From NCBI GenBank assembly GCA_021442155.1, contig CM038229.1, forward strand, positions 95,135,771 through 95,199,770: DNA of 64,000 bases, read 5' to 3'. Numbering within the stretch: position 1 is the stretch's first letter; every line of letters begins with the position of its first letter. Source of the stretch: Cymbidium sinense. Taxonomy: Eukaryota > Streptophyta > Magnoliopsida > Asparagales > Orchidaceae. Shown one piece after another: positions 32,360 through 42,056 of the stretch. Position numbers and translations under genes: made by a program. The notes under the pieces were generated by a model. The model searched no databases. It was not told the origin of the DNA and saw only the letters and a list, made by a program, of their open reading frames with translations.

Positions 32360-34883
32360 CTAATGATTATAATTTATTGCACATATTTATTGCAGCCAAT
32401 GATTACAAGGTCCTCAGGGGATTAACTCAATCACTATTGCTTATGAGCTACAAACAATCCAAAGTGAGAAAATCCCTAGCTAAATACGTTTAAACATCTT
32501 GGTGTGTCTGTTAAAAAGAGTCATCTTTGGGACTCTAAAGCATTACAAAATAGATCAGAATAGAAAAAAATTGGATAATGTTATGCATCAAAATATTTTT
32601 TTGAAATAATATCCATCATCAACTTAGTGTACCCTTCACCGACCGATTGATTGTGGAGCTCGAGTTAAATTCTTGCATGTAACATCATTAGTTGATGATT
32701 TCTTACAAAGATCGGTGTGATATTCTCGTATGCCTCTGAAAAATACTATGGCATAATAGAGAAAGGTGATACAACTTATGACTAAAACACATTCTACTAT
32801 CGACCAGTACTTTAATTTCTACAACAAAAAAAAGTAGAAGGTTTGAAGATTAACAATATTTAAAATACTAAAAACTAATACACAATAGAAAATTACTCTT
32901 GACTTTCTTGGATCTCTCCCAATATCCCTTAAGCCTTGAGTTGGAAACACCCTTGACGCTTTAACTGGATCCTTTAAGATGTCTTTTCCCTTATCTTGAC
33001 TTCTTCTTAACCGCTTTACCGGAGGAGAATTCACTATTATAGAGTCGACATCATCATATAGTTTTTTAGGGATCCAAGCATATAGTCCTCTCTCTTATTG
33101 CCCCTGCGTCCGACGCTTATTTGATATGCATATCGACTTATGTGGTTCCAAAATAATGCCGAGCATTTCCATCCGTCTTGCCACATCTCTTAATTTTTGT
33201 ATGCACTATCAATGTAAATATCCTCTTTGCTCGGTAGACCATCGCATGAGAAGATACTTGTCCGAATGCACAACATCTTCCTAACTAAGAACTCGATACA
33301 TGGGCACAAAGTAATCCCATCATTTCAAATTTTTATAAGTACAAGTTACTTCTAGGGTAGTCCCATCAAATGCACACCATATTTTGGATGCATTTTTATT
33401 CTCTAAGTTTCTCACCAAATACTCCATGGTGTCATCGACTTAGTTCTGATAGGCCTCCAACTCCATGCAAAATTCCTCTTCAAACATAGTGTAAACCTTT
33501 CTTGTATAAAACATACTTGTTTTAGAATTGACCGGTCTTAACAACAGAACAATCGATGATTGGCTACACTTGAAGTCTTCATCATGTTCATTCCATGCCA
33601 TGTCTCCATAACCTTTTCCAACCCCAAGAAATAATCTGAGCAAACTTATTGGTTTAGATATTCCGTGACATACATTATTCGTGGACTCACTATATTGCGT
33701 TGACAAGATGCCCATGCAGAATGAGTCCTTGTTGAATGCGGACCACTTGGATCTAATCTTATAAAGCTCGGACAATCAAGCATGATCATGCAAATTGCCT
33801 TCTTCTAGCATGACGCACTGCTTCTTTAAACTCTTCCTCCGAGTCACACTTACTCATGCATTTATAAAATAGCCATGTACTATCTTATTACTATTAAAGC
33901 AATGAACCTTGGAAGGAGCTTTCTTTGAAATATGCCATTGACACAACCTATGATGAGGCGGCAATACAATTTTGATAGCTCGCCATAGCCGATCTTGATC
34001 GTGAATATTGTTATAGGATGTCTACTCATCAACCAAAGAAATGTTTGGAATAGAAATGACTCAATTGCCTCTTCGATAAAAGCTACTCCAAATAATACAT
34101 TTTGCGATGATTCACTCCAACAAGAGGGGCACAAATAAGATTATATTTATTGAGTCGATAGCTTATATCAAAATTATCACATCCCCAAAATAATCATATT
34201 ATATCCTAGACATGCCATTGCTCCAAAAAAACTTACTAATACTCATCAACTTGTACATCCCATGCAAACATCCCATCCGCGCTTGCCTTTCCTTAAACAA
34301 TCAGATTAATGCATTCATCACCATTCACAATCCTCGATGTTTTTTCTTCAATAAAATTGAAAGCATCTCTTTTGTGAACCCAATATTCTACGCCAACTTC
34401 CTCGGTTAGATATGAATGCATCGCTTGTTCTAATACCACCTCTATCATTATCTTCAACATGACGCCTTCTCATCGCTAATGCATCGTGTGATCCGAGAAG
34501 ATGTAGTCGAAGCTCGCCAAAGAATGATTATGACTTTTTGTATATTTTAATCGCCCAATTCCCTCCAAATCAAAAGAATCTAATCATGGCGGACAACCTT
34601 CTTGTATCAATTTTCGAATTTTGTTAAGCCATTTAGATCGTGACTTCTTCCGATTTTTGCACATAAAAATCTTTTGATTTCAATTTGAGTTTGGCCAATA
34701 ACTAGTATGGTCCTTCCAACATTGAAGTCAATTTGATGTGCATAGTCATAGACAAAGGTATGCCCGCTTCATTCTCAAAGCAAGGAGTTTTCCCAAATTT
34801 GGGTCATTACATCACGACTTCATCATCATGACCATTGACCGGATTTACGGCCAAATAAATACAAAAATATGTTACAAAATACG
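32360..34883 (-). mobile_element. FAR1-type MULE inserted in the repeat array
   Basis: The array unit is broken exactly at ATGCAAAA. ATGCAAAAT at 32351-32359 and ATGCAAAAC at 34884-34892 flank the insert, and the unit continues on the other side with the sequence expected next. Eight of nine flanking bases agree, consistent with the 9 bp target duplication of MULEs. The 2524 bp insert carries a FAR1-like transposase remnant on the minus strand. Its ends share only weak inverted similarity (ATTTATTGCACATATTTATTG against ATTTTGTAACATATTTTTGT). Removing it restores a continuous array, so this insertion is younger than the array. Confidence 0.7.
32980..34740 (-). pseudogene. FAR1/FRS-related transposase remnant
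   Basis: Reading on the minus strand from high to low coordinates. Near 34560-34620, EGCPP and KSHNHSLAS resemble the FAR1 DNA-binding domain (C-x-A, H-N-H). At about 34140-34190, FDISYRLNKYNLICAPLVG matches the first catalytic region of the Mutator-type core. At 34134-33880, NVLFGVAFIEEAIESF then TFLWLMSRHPITIFT match the segment leading to the second aspartate. At 33775-33440, LYKIRSKWSAFNKD, GILSTQYSESTNN and FYTRKVYTMFEEEF match the C-terminal half. Frames change several times. FAR1/FHY3 host regulators descend from such transposases, but the transposon context and damage here argue for a dead element copy. Confidence 0.75.
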
Positions 34884-36828
34884 ATGCAAAACCACCAGAA
34901 ATTATTCAAGTACCATTAAATTGCTTCCATTGAAATTTCTTAAATATAATCTCAAAGGCAAAATAAACTAAAAAAGAAGTCTAAATGCTGTACTCCAAAG
35001 AGGTACGAGAGTACGATGCAAAATACCCAAAAACATCCAAACATCATCAAATTACTTCCATTGGAATGCCCTAAATATAATCTCAATAATTAGGTAAAAT
35101 AAAATGGAAAAAGAATTTCTAAAAGCTCAGTACCTCCAAAGAGGTAGAGTATATGCAAAATACCCAAAAACCATCCAAACAACCTCCAAATGCTTCCATT
35201 GGAATGCCCTAAACATAATAAGAAGTAGGCAAAATAAACTAGAAAAGTCCTAAATGCTCAGACCTCCAAAGAGGTAGAGTAGATGCAAAAATACCCTAAA
35301 CCATCCAAATACCATCAAATTGCTTCCATTGGAATGCCCTAAATATAATCTCAAATTAGGCAAAAATGGAAAAAGAATTCTAAAGCTCAAAATTCTCCAA
35401 AGAGATACAGAGAGTACATATAAAATACCCACCAAACCATCCAAAGCCTCCAAATGATATCCATTGAATGCCCTAAACATAATCAAAAGAAGTAGGCAAA
35501 ATAAACTGCAAAAAGAAGTCCATAAATGATATGTACCTCCAAAGAGGTACAGAGAGTACAGATGCAAAATATCTCCAAAACCATCCAAATAGCCTCCAAA
35601 TGCTTCCATTGGAATGCCCTAAATATAATCAAAAGAAGTAGGCAAAATAAATTGGCAAAAGAAGTCCATAAATGATATATACTCCAAAGAGGTACAGAGA
35701 CAGATGCAAAAATACCCACCGAAACCATCCAAACAGCCTCAAATGCTTCCATTGGAATGCCCTAAATATAATCAAAAGAAGTAAAAAATAAAATGGAAAA
35801 AAAAAAAGTCCAAAGCTCAGCCTCCAAAGAGGTACAGAGAGTATAGATACATCCACTATCCAAACAAACCTCCAAATGCTTCCATTGGAATGCCCTAAAC
35901 ATAATCAAAAGAAGTAGGCAAAATAAACAAAAGGTCATAAATGATTCAGACCTCCAAAGGTGAGAGTACAGATGCAAAATACCCACCAAACCATCCAAAC
36001 AGCCTCCAAATGCTTCCATTGGAATGCCCTAAATATAATCAAAAGTAGTAAAATAAAGCGGCAAAAGAGGTCCTAAATGCTCTATCCAAAGAGGTCTGGA
36101 GTCTGATGCAAAATACATCGACTAGCGACCTCAAATGCTTCCATTGGAATGCCTAAACATAATCAAAAGTAGACAAAATAAAGCAAAATAGGTCCCTAAA
36201 TGCTTTGTACCCTCCAAAGAGGTACAGATATGTAAAATATCCCCAGAAATCATCCAACGACCTCCAAATACTTCCATTAGAATGCTCTTAACATAATCAA
36301 AAGAAGTAGGCAAAATAGCGAAGTCTCTTAATGATCTGTACCCTCAAAGTGCAGATAGTCTGATGCAAAAAAAACACCGAAATCATCCAAGCGACCATCA
36401 AATTGCTTTGGAATTCCAAATATAATCTCAAGCAAGGCAAAATAAAGCGAAGTCCCTTAATGATCATGCCCTCAAAGAGTGCAGTGGTGATGCAAAATAC
36501 CCAGAAACCATCCAAATAGCCTCCAAATGCTTCCATTGGAATGCCAAAACATAATCAAAAGTAGGCAAAATAAATTGGCAAAAAGTCAAAATGCTCAACC
36601 CTCCAAAGAGTAGAGTAATATGCAAAATACCCACTAGAAACCATAACGACCTTCAAAATTGGAATACCCAAACATAATCAAAAGTAGGCAAAATAAACTG
36701 AAAAGAAGTCCTTAATGCTCTGTACCCTCCAAAGAGGTCAGAGAATCTGAGATACAAAATACACTAAAATAAAATTTAATAAAAACATCCAAATTACTTC
36801 ATATGGAATGTAATGAGCATATTCTTGA
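34884..36828 (-). repeat. Right array, outer part, ~134 bp units inverted
   Basis: About 14 units in reverse orientation, mostly subtype B (CTTCCATTGGAATGCCCTAA, AATCAAAAGAAGTAGGC). Spacing of the TTGGAATGCCC landmark is 122-146 bp, mean about 134. The last unit, at about 36790-36828, is subtype A (GGAATGTAATGAGCATATTC), mirroring the outermost unit of the left array. The ORF readings here on the minus strand are repeat products. Confidence 0.9.
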
Positions 36829-37885
36829 GACGACCAAATATCACAATAACAAACCATACAGAAAAAAATAGGAAACATTATGGAATTAATTTCTATTTAA
36901 TACATCCTCACTAAATTAATTATTTATTTTCAAATTCTCCATCTTCTGGTTCTTTTGTAAAAAGAAAATAAGATTTTATATTTCTCTTACAGCTCGTTTT
37001 TGCTGAAAAAACTAACCTTAAAACTAAATAAATATATATTTCTTTTAAATTCCTCCCATGCATTCCAACAATTACGGCGGGTGGGCCGGGGAAATAGGCA
37101 TCGTGAATACGCCATCCCTTAAGCGTAGTCCGTTATGTTCTTGTTTAGTTAACCGCTAAAATGGGGAAAAATATTTGGACACGTCGCCATGGATTGAGTC
37201 CACACGTAAAAGCTACGTCGGACTCGTAATATTTTCTCCCTGCCACACCCTTATCCCCTTGTTGTGCCCTCCAAATCCCCGAAATACATGAGGCGTCACA
37301 TGGGATTCCCTTCCCTACCACATCCGGGGACCTCCATTGTTGTGTCCCCTATAGAAGTCTTTTATTGAAGGGATGGTAGTATTTGGACTTATGAGTTATT
37401 GCGGGTCTTGAGTCAAGAAAGGCAAAGTACATCGCAAAGGCTCTTGAGTGGGCGTATGACAGAGTCTTTGATTTTTTAGGTGGTTATTTAGTTGCAATCA
37501 AATTTGATAGTTTGGTGACTAAAAAAACTTTCTTATTTGTTCCATACATAAGAAAGCGACACCGATTCAAAAAAACAAGATGCAATTAAACTTAGAATCC
37601 ACCATTACCGACAATTAAAGAAAAATGAGAAAAGGAAAGAACTTCTCTTTTAGTAGTTGTTGAGCTTCTTGATAGAACCTCAAGCTTATAGTAGCCTCAA
37701 GAACCAGACAAAGAAATCAAAGCGAGAATTTGGAGATGGGAGAGAGAGATTTCTAAGTGGAGGTGTTATTTTGATCTATTAGCAACTTTAAGGTGTAATA
37801 AATGTAAATTGAAAACTTAGTTGTTTAATATGAAAATTAGAAGTTTTGAAGTGTTATGTATGTAAATCCCCAAATTTATAAGGAA
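36829..37885. other. Unassigned mixed region with a MITE half
   Basis: 36830-37060 is AT-rich. 37060-37460 is more GC-rich (phrases such as GGCGGGTGGGCCGGGG and GACACGTCGCCATGG) without a readable protein. 37460-37760 is of unknown origin. At 37790-37870 there is half of a family A MITE ending GTATGTAAATCCCC, directly before the fuller copy. Confidence 0.35.
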
Positions 37886-38117
37886 GATTTATATACATAT
37901 CACACCATTTTATGTATTTATATTTCTAACACCTAAAGTTAGATATTTAATTATCTAATACTTTTCTATGCTTAAAATGTGTATTTCACTTTTTTAAAAT
38001 TAAGTAATGATGACATTTTTATATGATATTGAAGATTAAGATATTATATGTAAACAAATTGAAGTTTATGTGATAAATATATAAATACATAAGAATTGTG
38101 TGATATGTATGTAAATC
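37886..38117. mobile_element. Hairpin MITE, family A, second copy
   Basis: Starts GATTTATATACATATCACAC and ends TGTGATATGTATGTAAATC as inverted ends. The interior has TGTATTTCACTTTTTTAAAA, as in the copy at 17302-17529. The length of 232 bp is nearly the same. The sequence to its left ends with the same CCCCAAATTTATAA phrase as its right flank, so two insertions seem to lie head to tail. Confidence 0.75.
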
Positions 38118-38368
38118 CCCAATTTATAATATGGATTTTGAAAACAATACTTTTCACACAATGACAACACAACCTCTAATTTTATAAACAATTATAATGG
38201 TTTAAAACCACCAACTTGATAATATATTGTTAGACTTCATAAGTCTTCTTCAAATCATCAAAAAATAATGGTTTTAATCACATTTAAAATAAATAAAATA
38301 AAATATTAATTAAAAATATTTTTCTTTAATATAAATGAAATGTGATATCTTTAATTGATAATATTTTT
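38118..38368. other. AT-rich flank of the large LTR element
   Basis: No gene or clear repeat. It directly precedes the TGAGCTC that begins the left LTR. Confidence 0.5.
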
Positions 38369-40399
38369 TGAGCTCAAAATTCACCACCTCTTGACAATTT
38401 GAATTGAAGAGTATGATTTGAAGTGTTGGTGTAATTTTCGAAGGTAGATGTAATAGTAGATAAGACACTACCCAAAGATTTCATCCTCATTTGGTGAGTA
38501 CTTTAGATATGGTTCTAGGTTTCCTAGGCAAGCCCCATAGTTAATTACCTCTCAATAAGTGAGAGAGAACTTCTTAATTCGTTAGATCGCTAAATGCATA
38601 GCATATAGTAGCGACATGTGGAGTTACATAATTTAGATTATGAAATTCCCATTTTTTAAACCGATAGTTGGGGAATGATGGCGTGTTCGATCTAGATCCC
38701 ATGGTCATCCTGAGTCGTGGTCCTAGTCTAGTCGAGAGGAGGTAGTTGACCCAACCGAATGATCCTTATCAATAACACATGAGTTACGTCATCCAGATCC
38801 TTGTAGACACGGGATGATGATTATCTAGGTGATAATCTTAAGTCTACCTTAACTTATAGAGAAGCTGTTTGCCTTATCAAGTCTACCATATGATTCACAA
38901 CTCAAAGGTAGAGCCATTAGGAGTATACGGGCTGATCATGATCATAATATAATGGAGTCTGCTAAACCGTCGAGGACTCGGTAATGCTTCATCTATGGAA
39001 CTCCGACCATGCCACGTGGTTAGGACACGGGCCGTCCTTACAAGTAAGAGATTAATTGAGAGTGAACATAAACACTTGATTTATGTTAGGCTAGAGTTTT
39101 CTTAATTTATCACCCCAAACAATTGGAAGGTGGATGATTGAGTTGGGTTTAAGTTTTATTTCATTTAAATAATTTTTTTTAGATTGATATTTGATTTAAG
39201 TTAAATTGATTAATTTGAATATATTTAAGAGCATTTGATCCACATTCGCTTGTTAACGGAGGATTAGATCTATTATCACGAATCAGTTTCTTAGATATTT
39301 CACTAATTTAAATTTTTGTAATAGATTTTTAGGTTTTGTTAACGACTTAGTCCTAAAATTAAATCGGGTAGCAACACGCACATCATCCTCAGACACTTGA
39401 ATTTAAGCATTGACATAGTATTGTGGGCTATCGGTGTATTTAAGAATTGAAGATTTTATCTCGAATTATGAGATTGATTTCAATTTTCATTTAATTCTAA
39501 CTTAGTCACAACCTTTTAGACATAAAATTTGCACTCAATTTCTATGTCAGCAAATCGTGTATTTATAGCTTAATTAATTTCATAATTATTGAAATCATTG
39601 ATTTTGAAAATCATAATTAGAATAAAATTCCTTAATTTTGATTGAAGTAAATATGATTTTGTAGATTTTTGATTTAGTATGTATACATGCTATAAAGAGT
39701 TGTAGATTAGGTGGCGTATTTTTTTTGAAGCTATAGGTTCATAATATAATTTAGTTTATTATTTTAAAGAAGATTTACCTCTCAAAGTAACATTCATTTC
39801 CCCATTTTTATTCAAACTTTCCTACATTTGTTTTCCCTCTCCTTTTCTTTTGAAAGTAAACCATTCACTGTCCCCTAATTACTATAAATAAGGCCAAGAG
39901 AGAGTCTCCTATTCCATTCCATTTGTTTGAAGGGTTGGAGTTGAAGCATTTGAAAGGAGCGGTTAAAACTTTAGGGGCTTTCAACTCCTTGGATAAATCT
40001 TGCTTTTCATCCCACTTTTTTTTTTTATTTTGTGTATTGTTGCATATTATTTTCGTTCCTTTTTTGTTTGGAGTTTTTTAATTTGAATTTGAATTTTAGG
40101 TTTCATTGTGTGACATTCTTAAGGATTCTTTTACTTTCTATTTTTTTCTAAGTCAGATTTTGATGAAATTTAGATTTTAGGGGGACATCTAACAAATGTT
40201 GGCTTACTCACTCTTTCATGAGCATAGTGAGCGGTATCTTGCGACCATGATCGTTTTCATCACGTTACACCCTCATGAGCACGGCGCTTCAAACCCAAAG
40301 AAATACAAGCATGTATATATATACAAATTTACACATTCCACATGTTCTAACTCATTTTTACGCCTGATCGATAAAGAAATAGGGTTGGGTATGCGAAAA

Positions 40400-40590
40400 C
40401 CAAGAGAAGAACCCACCTCATGATAATGTTTTCCCGATTAAAGCAAAAGAAGGGTCGGAAGAGGACAAAATGGAAGGCGATCTGAAACCTAAAGAAGAAC
40501 TCACCTCATGATGGTGTTCTTTCCGGTTTGGTGAAGAGGTGAAGAGGTCAACAAGTCGAAAGAACCCATACATGGGTGTTCTTCCTTAGT
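40400..40590. repeat. Triplicated phrase within the left LTR
   Basis: AGAACCCACCTCATGATAAT at ~40410, AGAACTCACCTCATGATGGT at ~40496 and a shortened AGAACCCATACATGGGTGTT at ~40561 are spaced about 65-86 bp. The right LTR has the same three at about 50968, 51058 and 51142. In minus-strand frames each gives KNT(V/I)M followed by R or S residues, but the frame is open only by chance. Confidence 0.7.
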
Positions 40591-40789
40591 TGCAAAAGCG
40601 GTGAAAATTCAGATTGGTTTGCAAGGAAAGAGACAAAATTTTCTATTTTTTTGTGGAAATGAGGGATGAGTGAAATAAAGAAGGATGATGAGGAAATAGA
40701 TGAAATTTTATGTTTAATTTTGGATTTATAAATGAGGAAAATAGAAAATTGATTTTGATTGGAAGGAAAATCGGAGATGAATTCTGGTT

Positions 40790-40930
40790 TGGAGAAGGAA
40801 GAGAAAAACAGAAGAAAAAAGAAAAAAAAAGAAAGGGAAAATGATTTTGATTAGGAAAAAAAGAAGAAGAAAGAAGGAAGAAAAGGAAGAAGAGGAGAAG
40901 AGAGAAACCAAAGCCTTTTGATTTTGGAGG
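40790..40930. repeat. Purine-rich tract in the left LTR
   Basis: A long run of G and A (GAAGAAAGAAGGAAGAAAAG and similar). The minus-strand reading at 40643-41086 is rich in F, S and L because of this tract and is not a gene. Confidence 0.85.
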
Positions 40931-41235
40931 AAAATGAATGAGGGAGCAGGGGAGGCTTCTGAGGAAGAAGTTCTTGCATGGGAACAGTTGGAGGAACCGT
41001 TTCATGCGTGGATGAGTGCATTCAAAAACCGGCAGGAAGCGAGGAGAGTCTGCTCGTTGGTTTGGAGAAGGAGGAGTTTTGATCATTCGTAAGGGGAAGC
41101 CGTCGTGAAATTGAACCGGGTTGGTCGGAATGGGTCGGCGGGTTTATTAGAGTGGGAGTCGATTTGGGCTTTGGGTTAAGATTAAATGATTTTAAACTAA
41201 TTTTTTGACTTTAATGTGAACTTTATGTCATGATT

Positions 41236-41236
<1 letters not shown>

Positions 41237-41291
<55 letters not shown>
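41237..41291. repeat. (TA)n microsatellite in the left LTR
   Basis: About 27 TA units. The right LTR has only a short TA tract at the same place (51769-51778), so the tract expanded after insertion or shrank in the other copy. Confidence 0.97.
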
Positions 41292-41293
<2 letters not shown>

Positions 41294-42056
41294 ATTTAAG
41301 GTTATTCGATGTTTTGAATGCAACGGTCCGTTTCACAATCGGAGTTTGGTTCAAATCAACGTCAAATTGAGTCCACAAATAAATGAGCTTAGCCACTTTG
41401 ACCACTCGACATTCGTTGACTCATCCATTGAGTGTGAATAGTTCTTACTTGATAGATTTTGATATTTTAAAGTTAATGATATAATCAATTTCACAAGCAG
41501 AGGTTATTTGGTTTTGCGTCGTAGCTTCACGACTTTGATATGCTTTCGACACATTGATAGCTTCGATCACTTTGCTCGGTTGCTCTTTAGATTATGCAAT
41601 ATTTATATTTTGATCAATTTTGACATTTCAATGTGGCGAAAAAAGTCGTTAAGAATCGAGGTCATTTCGATAATTTTTAATCACGCTTGAGTACATTTTG
41701 GTCTCGATTTTCGCATTATCATTTCAAATCATTCAACATTTACACTCATGAATTAAGCATGTAATGTCTCATTTGATATTTTTTGATATTTCAAAGCTAA
41801 CTACATGGTCAATTTTATGAACGGATGTCGGACATCATCGCAGCTTCGACTCGATATATGCGTCGACACATTGATAGCTTGATCACTTTATCGAGCTCTT
41901 TAGATTATGCAATATTTATATTCGATCAATTTTGATGTTCAATATGACGGCAAAGTTCATTTATCGATTGGAGATTATTTTGACCATTTTGGTGACATCT
42001 TCGGTGGACACGCTTTATTATCTATCATTTAAATTTTATGTGGCCTTCTTTTATCA

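Larger units (their letters stand above)
25012..36828. mobile_element. Foldback-type transposon with tandem-array ends and a Ulp1-like gene
   Basis: Left arm: a tandem array of ~134 bp units (25012-27400). Right arm: the same unit in reverse orientation (30920-32359 continued at 34884-36828). Between them lies a decayed gene with Ulp1 protease signatures on the plus strand. Large inverted ends built of tandem repeats characterise foldback transposons. In plants, foldback and MULE elements carrying Ulp1-type genes are known (for example the FARE and Kaonashi groups). The right arm is interrupted by a separate 2.5 kb insertion. The outermost units on both sides are the same subtype. The true outer termini and any 9 bp target duplication were not found. 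A transposase for this element is not visible, so it is probably non-autonomous or decayed. Confidence 0.6.
38369..42056 (-). repeat. Left LTR (3' LTR of the minus-strand element)
   Basis: It matches 48855-52566 along its whole length, for example GGTGAGTACTTTAGATATGG at about 38495 and 48982. It carries three copies of an ACCCACCTCATGAT-like phrase, a purine-rich block, a (TA)n tract and a TATAAATA at 39893-39900. The right border lies where similarity fades (about 42000-42056), placed at TATCA to end in CA. Confidence 0.8.

Noticed and set aside
40643..41086. 147-residue minus-strand ORF rich in F, S and L
   Set aside because: It lies in a purine-rich tract of an LTR and is not preserved in the other LTR.
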